64,000 nucleotides of DNA from Mycolicibacterium lutetiense (GCF_017876775.1 NZ_JAGIOP010000002.1:2852001-2916000), one strand, 5' to 3'; positions 50,186-58,876 are shown, numbered from the stretch's first letter. Translations and numbers: made by a program. The notes: generated from the letters alone by a model not told the origin.

Positions 50186-51343
50186 TCAGAGTCCCATCGA
50201 TTTGGCAATGATGGTTTTCATCACTTCGCTCGTGCCGCCGTAGATTCGATTCACACGGTTGTCTGTGTAGAGCCGAGCGATCGGGTATTCGTTCATATAG
50301 CCGTAGCCGCCGTGCAACTGGAGGCACTTGTCGATCACCACGGATGCTGTCTCGGTGCAGAACAGCTTGACCGAGGCGGCCTCGGCGGGCGAGAACATTC
50401 CGTCGTCAATTGCCTCGATGGCGCGGTCGATGACTGCTTCCATGGCATCAACGTGTGCTTTGCACGTGGCAAGTTCGAATTTGGTGTTCTGGAATTTGGC
50501 GACAGGTGTACCGAAAACCTGGCGCTCCAACGTGTAGTTCTGGGCCAGGTCGACGGCTGTTCGAGCTTGGGCAAAAGCGCCGACGGCGATGCCCAGGCGC
50601 TCGCGCGGGAGATTATGTCCCAGGTACATGAATCCACGATCCTGCTCCCCCAGGAGGTCTTCGACCGGGACAGCTACGTCCACGAAGGACAGCTCCGCGG
50701 TGTCGGAAGTGCGCAGTCCGATCTTGTCGAGCTTTCGGCCCACCGTGTATCCGGGCAGGGTGGTGTCCACCACGAGAAGCGAGATACCGTGGCGCCGATC
50801 ATTTTCCGTTGCCGGGGAGGTGCGTGCACAGACGATGACACGGTCGGCCTGCACTCCACCCGTGATGAAGGTCTTGGCCCCGTTGAGGATGTAGTGACTG
50901 CCGTCGTCTGACAGGCGGGCGGTGGTCTTCATGCCCGCCAGATCTGAACCAGCGCCCGGTTCGGTCATCGCGATGGCGAACATCGTTTCGCCCGTGATGA
51001 ACCCGGGAAACCAGCGGCGCTTCTGCTCTTCGGTGGCGTACGCCTTCAAGTAGGGCAGGCACAGTTCGACATGGACGCTGCCGCCACCGATCGCAGTGCC
51101 GGCGCCGATGACTTCCTCGGCCAGGATGGCCGTGTACTTGAATGTCTCCAGACCTGCGCCGCCGTATTCCTCGGGCACCTCGATTCCGAAGTAGCCCAGT
51201 TCCCCGAGCTTGCGGAACAGCTCACGGGGCACCAAGCCGTCTTCGAACCACTGCTCGGAATGCGGCAGCATCTCCTTCTCGATGAAGGCCCGCAGCGTCT
51301 TGCGGAAGGCTTCATGGTCCTCGTCATAGATAGTCCGGAGCAC
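50186..51343 (-). CDS. Acyl-CoA dehydrogenase
   Basis: A 385-residue FAD enzyme. FAIAMTEPGAGSDLAGMKTT (about residues 122-141) and RIYGGTSEVMKTIIAKSMGL at the C-terminus are the family blocks. The latter bears TSE rather than the EGTSE of the enzyme at 4148. This suggests the long-chain/isovaleryl-like subgroup or a cholesterol-type enzyme with the base elsewhere. The gene heads the three-gene unit with enoyl-CoA hydratase and the tautomerase-like protein. A dyad lies 148 bases before the start. Confidence 0.9.
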   Translation of the reverse strand: MLRTIYDEDHEAFRKTLRAFIEKEMLPHSEQWFEDGLVPRELFRKLGELGYFGIEVPEEYGGAGLETFKYTAILAEEVIGAGTAIGGGSVHVELCLPYLKAYATEEQKRRWFPGFITGETMFAIAMTEPGAGSDLAGMKTTARLSDDGSHYILNGAKTFITGGVQADRVIVCARTSPATENDRRHGISLLVVDTTLPGYTVGRKLDKIGLRTSDTAELSFVDVAVPVEDLLGEQDRGFMYLGHNLPRERLGIAVGAFAQARTAVDLAQNYTLERQVFGTPVAKFQNTKFELATCKAHVDAMEAVIDRAIEAIDDGMFSPAEAASVKLFCTETASVVIDKCLQLHGGYGYMNEYPIARLYTDNRVNRIYGGTSEVMKTIIAKSMGL

Positions 51344-51490
51344 GACAGATTCCTTTCAATTCTTGGCCCGCGAGTTGTATGGCATCGCCACTGCGCGCCT
51401 CGGGTACTTCTACGTTCAGCAAAATCTTCGAATCGCGGCCGCGGCCGGTGACCACTGCCGGGTGTTGCAGAACCTCGCCGAGCACAAGAT

Positions 51491-51504
51491 AGTAAATGTT
51501 TACT
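51491..51504. promoter_or_regulatory. KstR2-like palindrome before the acyl-CoA dehydrogenase
   Basis: AGTAAATGTTTACT is 12 of 14 bases symmetric. It lies in the 358-base gap 51344-51701, which otherwise holds no gene that I can support. It belongs to the same motif set as 34455, 46179 and 47775. Confidence 0.5.
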
Positions 51505-51701
51505 TCATTGTCGAGAGGTGGCGCCTGCGACAAGCCTCGCGGTCAGGGCCGTTGAGCCGTGTGCACTGAGGTCATCGGCTCGCGGGCGCACGTCATCGAC
51601 GCAAACGAGGCTGACGTGGACTCATCCTGAATCGATGTTTCATACGGCTGTCCCACGTCGTCGAGCAGTGCTGCAACTCGACGATGTGATTGTCGAGCTG
51701 T

Positions 51702-52349
51702 TCAGCGTTCCACGCTGGCCAGCACCGTGTTGTTGGCGTCGACGATGTTCAGCTTTCGTAGCTTCGGCATCGGAATCGACGTCGCCCCTTGCACAACCCC
51801 TGCCCCGGTCGGCATTGCCGCCCAGGTGGCGGCCGGCTGCATCTGTCCGCTGTCGTCCATCGTCCGCAGCGTGAATACGCCGTCGGTCGGCAACTGTTTC
51901 AGATCCAGCACGATGGCGGTCCCCCACGGCTTCGGCGTCAGGGTCACCGACCCGGAGGCGCCTGCGGCGGCGACCGAATGCATCGCGAAGGTGCCGGTCC
52001 CCGGAGGGGGCGTATCGCCGCGCGGGATGACCAACACCAGTGCGACGGCGCCGAGTACCGCGGCGCACGCAGCCAGCGCCACCCGGCGGCTGGTGCGACG
52101 CTTGGTTGCCACACGTCGCGCAGCGAGCATGTCGTGCAGGGCCGCTTCCGACTCGCCACGGTCGGCGGGGTCGGTGTCCAGATCTGCGGGGTCGATTTTG
52201 CTCAGGAGTGCCGGAAGGGGAGCGAAATCGGAGACTTGAGCGCGGCATTGCGCGCATTCTCTGAGGTGTGCCTCGAACCGTCCGCGCTCCTCGGCGTCGA
52301 GGCCGCCGAGAATGTAGGCGCCCAGCAGGATATGAGGTTCGTCGATCAC
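51702..52349 (-). CDS. Zinc anti-sigma factor (RskA/RslA-like)
   Basis: A 215-residue protein. The cytosolic N-terminus has the zinc anti-sigma motif FEAHLRECAQCRAQV (HxxxCxxC). One helix (VALAACAAVLGAVALVLVIP, about residues 90-109) leads to an extracytoplasmic RskA-type domain (FAMHSVAAAGASGSVTLTPK and onwards). It overlaps the sigma gene by 4 bases and should hold that sigma factor inactive until a redox or envelope signal releases it. Confidence 0.92.
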   Translation of the reverse strand: MIDEPHILLGAYILGGLDAEERGRFEAHLRECAQCRAQVSDFAPLPALLSKIDPADLDTDPADRGESEAALHDMLAARRVATKRRTSRRVALAACAAVLGAVALVLVIPRGDTPPPGTGTFAMHSVAAAGASGSVTLTPKPWGTAIVLDLKQLPTDGVFTLRTMDDSGQMQPAATWAAMPTGAGVVQGATSIPMPKLRKLNIVDANNTVLASVER

Positions 52350-52891
52350 AGCAGCCCCATCTCGTCGAACACCGCCCGCAGCGCGCGCACTGCGTAGTAA
52401 CTGCGTGACTTCACGGTACCCACAGCAACATTGAGCCTATCCGCCGCTTCAGCAAGAGTGAGGTCGTCGAAGTACAGCGCCTTGACGACGTCGCGATGTT
52501 CGGGGGACAACCGTTGCAGGGATTCACCGATGACGATCCGCTCCAAGGACTTGTTGACGGCATCAGCGCTGGGCACTGCCATATCGGTGTCCACGAGCAC
52601 CTCGCCTCGCCGTGACCTTCGCCGCCATTGATCGACGATGACATTGCGGGCGACTGTGAACAGGAACGATCTGGGATTGCCGTCAGTGTCGATCTGGTCG
52701 ATGTTCTTCCAGGCCCGCGCGAACGTCTCCTGAACGACGTCCTCACGGTGCTGTACGTCGACGACGTGGCCCGCGACGAACCGCCGGACGGCATCGCCGT
52801 GAACGGTGTACAGCGTGGTCAAGAGCTGGTCGTCAGCCGCACGACCAAGCTGTGCGGCTGGCGACCGGCGACGTCGGGGACGGTTCAACAC
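52346..52891 (-). CDS. ECF sigma factor (SigL-like)
   Basis: A 181-residue sigma-70 family protein. Region 2 is EDVVQETFARAWKNIDQ with FLFTVARNVIVDQWRRRSRR. Region 4 is LSPEHRDVVKALYFDDLTLA with AADRLNVAVGTVKSRSYYAV. The resemblance in region 4 to mycobacterial SigL is from memory. It follows the secreted YxxxD-type gene by 3 bp and is coupled to its anti-sigma gene. The unit probably starts at the peroxidase, so the sigma factor may drive its own operon. Confidence 0.92.
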   Translation of the reverse strand: MLNRPRRRRSPAAQLGRAADDQLLTTLYTVHGDAVRRFVAGHVVDVQHREDVVQETFARAWKNIDQIDTDGNPRSFLFTVARNVIVDQWRRRSRRGEVLVDTDMAVPSADAVNKSLERIVIGESLQRLSPEHRDVVKALYFDDLTLAEAADRLNVAVGTVKSRSYYAVRALRAVFDEMGLL

Positions 52892-52894
52892 GGC

Positions 52895-53347
52895 TCAGTA
52901 CCGCGGAACCCCGTCAGATTGCATAACCCCCCACTTGGAGTTGCCCAATTCCTTACCCACGCCGTTGTGCTGCCCGACAGTCGTGTCCTGGACGAACGTG
53001 TAGAGCGGGTGCGAATTCAAGGTCAACTGGCGGGTGCCATCGGGACGTAGATACACACCCAATACTCCATCAACGCCGGCCGCTTGCGCCGGCAGGGGGT
53101 CGGCGGCGAGGACGGCCGGCCACTTCTTCAGGCAACCCTCGCCGCATCCACTGCTGGCGGGAGTATCGCCTTCGAATGCATAGACCGTCATTCCCTGCGC
53201 GTCGACGATGATCTCGCCCAGATCCGATGTCTGCGTCGCAGTGACGGGCGCCGGTGTGACGGGCTCCTCGGCGTGTGCGTAACCCGCCGTGCCGAGTCCG
53301 ACCACCATGCCGGCGGAAAACAGCCCCGCACCAACAGTTTTTCTCAT
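52895..53347 (-). CDS. Secreted COG4315-type repeat protein
   Basis: A 150-residue protein from ATG 53347; an earlier ATG at 53398 would overlap cytochrome b561. The signal is GAGLFSAGMVVGLGTAGYAH. The mature domain has the paired motif MTVYAFEGDTPASSGCGEGC followed by LKKWPAVL, then the second half HPLYTFVQDTTVGQHNG. This fits the exported family with two (F/Y)xx(D) repeats and Cys-x3-Cys. Its role is unknown; it sits between cytochrome b561 and the sigma factor. Confidence 0.85.
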   Translation of the reverse strand: MRKTVGAGLFSAGMVVGLGTAGYAHAEEPVTPAPVTATQTSDLGEIIVDAQGMTVYAFEGDTPASSGCGEGCLKKWPAVLAADPLPAQAAGVDGVLGVYLRPDGTRQLTLNSHPLYTFVQDTTVGQHNGVGKELGNSKWGVMQSDGVPRY

Positions 53348-53366
53348 CCGATTGATATCCACGGGC

Positions 53367-53939
53367 TTACGTACGCCGAGGGAGCTCAAGAAGTTCATCG
53401 CCCCCGAAAGTCATTCGGCGCAGCATGCCATCGCGCAGTGTCAGCGTGTGCAAGAGCACCGCTGACACGTGCGCGGCGATCATCACGACCAGGGCGTACG
53501 CAACGACCGAGTGGCCGTTGCGAAGCAGGCCGAACAGCTCAGCGTCCATCGGGGCGATCGGTGGCAGCCGTACGCCGCCCAACACGACGGGGACTCCACT
53601 CGCCGACAGCATTGCCCACCCCAGCAGCGGCTGCACCAGCAGCAGCACGTACATGCCGAGCTCCGAGCCGATGACGGCGATGCGCTCGACCCGTCCGACC
53701 GTGGCAGGCAGGGCGGGCCCGCGATCAGTGAGCCTGTTGATCAGACGGACCACGAATACCAGGAACACCAGGGCACCGAGAGCTTTGTGCACGCTGAGGA
53801 GCACCGCGTAGTCGGCCAGGGAGTTCGCCAGGAGGAATCCGACGACCAGTGTGCTGAACACGAGCACTGCGGCCAACCAGTGCAGAACGCGGGTGCTGAC
53901 GGCGTAGCGGGAGCCGGATCGGGTAACCGACGCGATCAT
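53367..53939 (-). CDS. Cytochrome b561 family membrane protein
   Basis: A 190-residue protein with four helices. Haem-ligand His candidates lie in STRVLHWLAAVLVFSTLVVG, LSVHKALGALVFLV, RNGHSVVAYALVVMIAAHVS and VLLHTLTL. These bacterial b561-type proteins shuttle electrons between quinone and periplasmic partners. Start ATG 53939 overlaps the peroxidase stop by 4 bases. The haem protein beside a haem peroxidase suggests electron supply for peroxide or other oxidant removal (inference). Confidence 0.9.
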   Translation of the reverse strand: MIASVTRSGSRYAVSTRVLHWLAAVLVFSTLVVGFLLANSLADYAVLLSVHKALGALVFLVFVVRLINRLTDRGPALPATVGRVERIAVIGSELGMYVLLLVQPLLGWAMLSASGVPVVLGGVRLPPIAPMDAELFGLLRNGHSVVAYALVVMIAAHVSAVLLHTLTLRDGMLRRMTFGGDELLELPRRT

Positions 53940-55036
53940 TGCGCCACCTCCCCGTCTTCGACCTGCGGCGCGGCTCCCGTAACGCCGGCGCGTCGGCGGA
54001 ACGATGCCGCATACACCGCCGAGCGTGCGGGCAGCAGCGGGTCGTCCGAGGGCTCGATCCCGTCCGGCAGCACCATGGGGTCGAAGTTGACATCGCGGGC
54101 GTTCCCAGCCGATTCCGTCGCGACGGAGTCGAGCACCACGGTCCCGGTGTCGATCGTGCGCCGATCGGCCGGCCACGCGATGGTGGCATCGCGCACGTCG
54201 TCCTCCGGCTCGCCGATCGTCACGAGTAACCGCCAGCGCAGGGGCCCGGTGCGGATATCGCGAATAACGCTGTCGAACAACCTGTTCGGATTGCTCGACG
54301 ATTTGTCGGGTGGCTTCACTTCCCGCATCGGGCTCAGTGACCATCGCACGGGTGCGCGGTCGCCATCCGCGTTCACAAAGTAGAAGGTGTTGAGCCCCCG
54401 GAAGGTGCTGTCGGCAAAACCCGAGGTGGGGGGTTGCTGCTTGATCGTCGACATCGCCCTGGCGGTTTCGGGGTGGGCGGTCAAGAAACGGGCCATGGCG
54501 GCGGGATCCGCCTTCCCGGTATCAGGCACCGGTTTGGAGGCGAGCAAGCGGTCATAGAAACCCTGCACCGAATTGTCCTGGAATACCGGCAGGTTCAGCA
54601 TTGCGGTCCGCCATTGCCGGCCACCGGGATATCCGATCGCCAACCCCAGGCCGCGTGGGGCAGCGGTGGTATCGGACACCGTGGGGTTGCCTCCCGGCAC
54701 CGAGAACCGGCCGACCAACGGAGTGCGGCCGGCCCGGAAAACAGCGGCCTTGGTCACTTCCTCACCGGCACCGTTGCTGTCGAAGAAACCGCTGACCGCA
54801 ATGCCTTTCGCATGGTTCAGCCGATAGCCCCGATGAACCCCGGCGACCTCATGGAACGCGTCGACGAACGCCTGAGGGGTCAGCCTGCTCCGCGATCCGA
54901 GCGGACCGCGTGCGTAGAGCACCGCACCCAGGTCGGCGGCCAGGAAACCGCCGACGGCCGCGATACCGAGGACAACGCTGCGTCGAGTGACCACACCGCT
55001 ACGCCGTGACGAGTGAACGACCGATCTGCGAACCAT
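53936..55036 (-). CDS. Exported catalase-family peroxidase
   Basis: A 366-residue protein with an N-terminal helix (VVLGIAAVGGFLAADLGAVL) preceded by TRR, possibly a Tat-like signal. The catalase fold is recognised from YRLNHAKGIAVSGFFDSNGA (distal His), GLNTFYFVNADGDRAPVRW and the N-terminal TPQAFVDAFHEVAG. Such short catalase-type proteins act as peroxidases. It heads the operon with b561, the secreted protein, sigma and anti-sigma genes. Regulation by its own sigma factor is likely. Confidence 0.88.
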   Translation of the reverse strand: MVRRSVVHSSRRSGVVTRRSVVLGIAAVGGFLAADLGAVLYARGPLGSRSRLTPQAFVDAFHEVAGVHRGYRLNHAKGIAVSGFFDSNGAGEEVTKAAVFRAGRTPLVGRFSVPGGNPTVSDTTAAPRGLGLAIGYPGGRQWRTAMLNLPVFQDNSVQGFYDRLLASKPVPDTGKADPAAMARFLTAHPETARAMSTIKQQPPTSGFADSTFRGLNTFYFVNADGDRAPVRWSLSPMREVKPPDKSSSNPNRLFDSVIRDIRTGPLRWRLLVTIGEPEDDVRDATIAWPADRRTIDTGTVVLDSVATESAGNARDVNFDPMVLPDGIEPSDDPLLPARSAVYAASFRRRAGVTGAAPQVEDGEVAQ

Positions 55037-55177
55037 GAGCGACCTACCTATGCATGTTGGGCCAGTACCCGGAGGTATACGCCCAACGGGGACCAAAGGT
55101 TCACCGCCATCGATGGCAGGGTCGCAGGTTGCGGTCCGGGACAGCACGGGCCGACACGGTTTCACATACGATGCCTG

Positions 55178-56035
55178 TCACGCAGTGGGCGACGCAGTTG
55201 CTTTGACCGCCCTTTTCCTAGCGGCCGGCACCGTACGCTTGGGCGCGGTCCGCAGATGCGTCGCATACATCGCGAGCCCGGTGAAGGCCAAGCCCCCGAC
55301 CAGATTTCCGGCCACCGTGGGGATTTCGTTCCACACCAGATAGTCCAGCAAGGTGAAGTTGCCGCCCAGCAACAGGCCTGACGGAAACAAGAACATGTTG
55401 ACCACCGAGTGTTCGAAGGTCATCGCGAAGAACAGCATGACCGGCATCCACATGGCGATCACTTTTCCGGTGACATCCTTGGCGAGCAGCGCACCGACCA
55501 CCCCGGTCGACACCATCCAGTTACACAGCACACCGCGTACAAACAAGGTCAGCATTCCGGGCAGTCCATGTTCGGCGTAACCGAGTGTGCGGCCCTCGCC
55601 AATGTGGCCGATGGCTTGACCGACTTCGTTCGGAGCGGTGGAAAAACCGTAGGTGAAGACGATAGCCATCAATACCGCGACGGTGAATGCACCGGCAAAA
55701 TTGCCCACGAACACCAGACCCCAGTTGCGCAGCACCCCAACAAGAGTCACTCCGGGGCGCCGGTCGATCCAGGCCAGCGGAGCCAGGACGAACACACCCG
55801 TCAGCAAGTCGTAGCCGAGCAGGTACAACATGCAGAACCCGACGGGAAACAGCAATGCACCGATGATCGCATGGCCGGTTTGCACGGTCATCGTGACCGC
55901 GAAGACAGCCGCCAACGCAAGGATCGCGCCGGCCATATAGGCGCGAATCAGGGTGTCTCGCGTGGACATGAAGATCTTGGACTCCCCGGCATCGACCATC
56001 GCAGTGATCAACTCCGGGGGCTTGACGTAGGTCAT
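55178..56035 (-). CDS. Formate/nitrite transporter family protein
   Basis: A 285-residue FNT channel with six helices. Typical blocks are AGAILALAAVFAVTMTVQTG, LVFVGNFAGAFTVAVLMAIV, FVRGVLCNWMVSTGVVGALL and FEHSVVNMFLFPSGLLLGGN. FNT proteins pass formate, nitrite or hydrosulphide. It lies upstream of the peroxidase operon on the same strand (141 bp). No nitrite reductase is nearby. The C-terminus is a basic tail (RTAPKRTVPAARKRA). Confidence 0.9.
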   Translation of the reverse strand: MTYVKPPELITAMVDAGESKIFMSTRDTLIRAYMAGAILALAAVFAVTMTVQTGHAIIGALLFPVGFCMLYLLGYDLLTGVFVLAPLAWIDRRPGVTLVGVLRNWGLVFVGNFAGAFTVAVLMAIVFTYGFSTAPNEVGQAIGHIGEGRTLGYAEHGLPGMLTLFVRGVLCNWMVSTGVVGALLAKDVTGKVIAMWMPVMLFFAMTFEHSVVNMFLFPSGLLLGGNFTLLDYLVWNEIPTVAGNLVGGLAFTGLAMYATHLRTAPKRTVPAARKRAVKATASPTA

Positions 56036-56177
56036 CGGACTCCTCGCAACACGGTCAGGAACACCGGAACGCTAGGACCGCAATATTTCCCACCTGTGTC
56101 GCCAAGCCACGGCCAGTGTTAGCTTCCGATCACGCGCCTGTGGGCATCGCTGTGAGAACCAGCCGTTCCTCACACGC

Positions 56178-56208
56178 ACCCCGGATTCAGACCGGGTGAA
56201 TCCGGGGT
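56178..56208 (-). terminator. Strong hairpin after the P450-ferredoxin-SDR unit
   Basis: ACCCCGGATTCA (56178-56189) pairs perfectly with TGAATCCGGGGT (56197-56208) around seven bases. It lies about 100 bases behind the SDR stop. There is no T-run, which is common for mycobacterial terminators. The rest of the gap 56036-56309 shows nothing else. Confidence 0.6.
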
Positions 56209-56309
56209 TCCCGAGATGCAGAAGCACGCCATGGCGGCCTTTCGACAACCCCTACGGCCGTCGTGGCGACCCCTTCGAAGAAGTCGTGTCGTACATAGTT
56301 TTCCGGGAC

Positions 56310-57164
56310 TCATCGCACCAGCGTGGCGCCGCCGTCCAAGCGGATCTGCTGCCCGGTCATGAACCGTGACTCGTCGGCCAGTAGATACAGGGCCGCATAG
56401 CCGGTTTCCCATGCGCTGGCCCGGCCCATCTTCAGTTTCACCACGTCGGCGTAGGCCTCGTCGACCTCATCGGGTTCGAATCCAAACAGCGACTGGGAAT
56501 CTGTGTTGCCCAGCGTCGAGTCGATCGGGCCGAGCATCAGAGTGTTGGCACGAACACCGGCGCCGGCGTATTGGGCCGCGGTCAGTTCGCTGATGTAGTT
56601 CAGGCCGCACTTGCCCAGGGCGTAAGGCATGATCCCGATGTTGAGCCCGATTTCGTTCTTGATGCTAGCGATCGACGAAAAGTTGACGATGCTGCCGGTG
56701 GAACCGCCATCGTTCTTCTCCATGCATTGGGCCGCAAAGAGGTTGCAGTAGTAGCAGCCCAACATGTTCACGTTGATGCCATGGTTGAAGTCGTCGGCGC
56801 TCATCGAGTTGTTCACCCGGTCGAACGGCGGGTTGATCGCCACGCTGTAGACCATCCCGTCGACGCGACCACTGTTCTGCATCACGGTGTCGAAGATGCG
56901 TTGACAATCATCTTTTTCGGCCACATCGGCTTGAAGGGCATACGCCTTGCCGTTCTCTGCGGTGATCAGGTCCACCGTCTCCCGTGCGGCGGCGAGGTTG
57001 CGGTCCACTACCACCACCTCAGCGCCGTGGCGTGCCGCCACGACGGACGTGGCCCGGCCGTTGCCGATCTTGGGGCCGGGCATCTGCCCGCCGCCCACGA
57101 CGACCACCACCTTGCCTGACAGGTCGAATGCGGTGCGGTCGCGACGATCGAAATCTATTGACAT
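56310..57164 (-). CDS. SDR-family oxidoreductase in P450 cluster
   Basis: A 284-residue dehydrogenase. The dinucleotide motif is a variant, VVVVGGGQMPGPKIGNGRAT, with an insertion between glycines. The catalytic Ser is in VNFSSIASI and Tyr-Lys in MPYALGKCGLNY. The C-terminus FMTGQQIRLDGGATLVR is typical. It follows ferredoxin by 33 bp, so the unit P450-ferredoxin-SDR would hydroxylate a substrate and oxidise the alcohol (inference). Confidence 0.9.
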   Translation of the reverse strand: MSIDFDRRDRTAFDLSGKVVVVVGGGQMPGPKIGNGRATSVVAARHGAEVVVVDRNLAAARETVDLITAENGKAYALQADVAEKDDCQRIFDTVMQNSGRVDGMVYSVAINPPFDRVNNSMSADDFNHGINVNMLGCYYCNLFAAQCMEKNDGGSTGSIVNFSSIASIKNEIGLNIGIMPYALGKCGLNYISELTAAQYAGAGVRANTLMLGPIDSTLGNTDSQSLFGFEPDEVDEAYADVVKLKMGRASAWETGYAALYLLADESRFMTGQQIRLDGGATLVR

Positions 57165-57197
57165 GATTGCTCTTTCCTTGAGTGGGACGCCAAACGG

Positions 57198-57386
57198 TCA
57201 GGGAAGGCGGATTGCCTGCTCCGGGCAGCCGTCGATCGCTTCGGCGACGGCACCTTCGAGCGCTGGAGGGATGTCGGTGACGATGGCCTCTGCGTAGCCT
57301 CCGTCGGTCAGGGTGAACACCTGCGGGCACAGCGCCGCGCATACTCCGTGTCCGCGGCACAGCTCGTCGTCGACCACAACCCTCAT
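57198..57386 (-). CDS. Small ferredoxin with His in the cluster motif
   Basis: A 62-residue ferredoxin. Cluster residues are CRGHGVCAALCP (Cys10, Cys16, Cys20) and GCPEQAI (Cys54). His13 takes the place of the second Cys of a [4Fe-4S] motif, as known for mycobacterial P450 ferredoxins that hold [3Fe-4S] clusters. It overlaps the P450 stop by 4 bases and is its probable electron donor. Confidence 0.92.
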   Translation of the reverse strand: MRVVVDDELCRGHGVCAALCPQVFTLTDGGYAEAIVTDIPPALEGAVAEAIDGCPEQAIRLP

Positions 57387-58720
57387 CGGGATGCCGTTTC
57401 CGTGTCTGCGGCAGGGGTCAGGTTGAGGTGCAGATCGGTGAGACCCCGCAGGATGTAGGTCGGCACGTAGTCGTAGCGCCGTGCGTCGGCGGCTCCGTGC
57501 CGGACCTCGTCTATCTCGATCGCACTGGTGCTCGCGAGTAGCCGCTGGATGACCACCTTCGCCTCGGCTCGGGCCAGTGGCGCGCCGATACAGCTGTGGA
57601 CACCGCGTCCGAAGGCAATGTGCCGCCGGGCATTGTGCCGGTCCAGGTCGAAGACGTCGGGGTTGTCGAACTGGCGTGGATCACGGTTCGCCGCACCGTA
57701 ATGCACCATCACCACAGTGCCCGCGGGAATCGCGACACCGCCGACCGTCGTCGTTGCGCGGGCGAGCCGGAAGTCACCTCGGATCGGACTCTCGAAGCGC
57801 AGCGCCTCCTCGATGAAATTCGAGACCTGGTCGGGGGTACGGCGCAGCCGCTCTTGGAGTTCGGGATCCTCAGCCAGAATCTTCAATGCCGAGGACAGCA
57901 ACCGGACCGTGGTTTCCTGACCCGCCGAGAAGAGATTGGCTGCCACCCGCACCACATCGATGACCTCCGGGGTCGATCCATCCGGGAAGGTGGCCTGCGC
58001 CATCTCGGTCATGACATCACCACGGGGTTCGCGGCGCCGCTCCGAGATGTAGTCGGTGAACCGGGTGTAGAGGAACTCCAGCGGTGCATGCTGCATCACG
58101 GCGTCATCCGTACTGCCCAGCGAGTTATCCCCGGCCAGCCTTTCGGTGAGCTCGGGACGGTCCGCCTCGGGCACGCCGAGGAGATCCGCAATGACCAGCA
58201 GCGCGAAGGGATTCGCGACGGCGCGGATGAACTCGCCGCCACCATCAGCCACATAGGGTTCGAGCACCTGATCGGCAAGGCGCCACATGAACGCCTCGTT
58301 CTCCTTCAACCGTTTAGGGGTGATCAGTCGGCTGAGCAGCGAGCGGTGCGCGGTGTGCGTCGGCGGGTCGAACGACGGGAGTTGGTCGCTGAACGGCAAC
58401 TCATCGCGGTGTGCCTCGATGAGCGCCCGCACCTCAGATTCGTCGAGCCCCTCCAGAGGCACCGGGAAACCTGGGGTCGGGCCGGTCACCGTGTTGCACG
58501 ACGAGAACGATTCATGGTCGCCGAGCACGGCCAACGCCTCGTCGTATCCGGTGACGACCACGACGTCTTGTGACGGTTCGTGCAGCACGGGGTTGGCGGT
58601 CCGCATGCGCTCAAGGACCGGGTAAGGGTCCTTGACCAGCGTGGAGTCATGGAAGAAGTCGACGCCCTCGAGTGGGGACGTCTCGTGCGAAGTCTGCTGC
58701 GGTGCGGTGTTCAACGGCAT
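57383..58720 (-). CDS. Cytochrome P450
   Basis: A 445-residue P450 from ATG 58720. I-helix motif: NLFSAGQETTVRLL. ExxR helix: IEEALRFESP. Haem-Cys loop: AFGRGVHSCIGAPLARAE. All key residues are kept. It is coupled to the downstream ferredoxin by ATGA and then the SDR. The divergent TetR gene and the repeated ACTGACCAA motifs between them indicate inducible control. The CYP family cannot be named with confidence; the substrate may be a lipid or xenobiotic. Confidence 0.93.
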   Translation of the reverse strand: MPLNTAPQQTSHETSPLEGVDFFHDSTLVKDPYPVLERMRTANPVLHEPSQDVVVVTGYDEALAVLGDHESFSSCNTVTGPTPGFPVPLEGLDESEVRALIEAHRDELPFSDQLPSFDPPTHTAHRSLLSRLITPKRLKENEAFMWRLADQVLEPYVADGGGEFIRAVANPFALLVIADLLGVPEADRPELTERLAGDNSLGSTDDAVMQHAPLEFLYTRFTDYISERRREPRGDVMTEMAQATFPDGSTPEVIDVVRVAANLFSAGQETTVRLLSSALKILAEDPELQERLRRTPDQVSNFIEEALRFESPIRGDFRLARATTTVGGVAIPAGTVVMVHYGAANRDPRQFDNPDVFDLDRHNARRHIAFGRGVHSCIGAPLARAEAKVVIQRLLASTSAIEIDEVRHGAADARRYDYVPTYILRGLTDLHLNLTPAADTETASR

Positions 58721-58769
58721 GGAGTGCTCCTCGACTGGGCTGAGGCAAGCTGACCCACTTGGCACAGAT

Positions 58770-58834
58770 TTACTGACCAAACGTACAGCTGGTTACTGAC
58801 CAATCGTACAGGCATATACTTTACGAATGGTCAG
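58770..58834. promoter_or_regulatory. Triplicated operator between P450 and TetR genes
   Basis: Two direct 19-base copies, TTACTGACCAAACGTACAG (58770-58788) and TTACTGACCAATCGTACAG (58793-58811), are followed by an inverted related copy, TTTACGAATGGTCAG (58820-58834). The inner two make a large dyad. They overlap the divergent promoter region and are the likely TetR binding site. Confidence 0.6.
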
Positions 58835-58876
58835 CCTGAGGGAAATTGTTAGCAAAGCTACATTTAGGGCGCCCCG

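Noticed and set aside
51344..51701. A small gene in the 358-base gap between acyl-CoA dehydrogenase and anti-sigma genes
   Set aside because: Only the palindrome at 51491 stands out; the open frames are antisense extensions without motifs.
56471..56482. GGTTCGAATCC, as in a tRNA T-arm
   Set aside because: No acceptor or anticodon stem can be built around it, and it is inside the SDR coding region.
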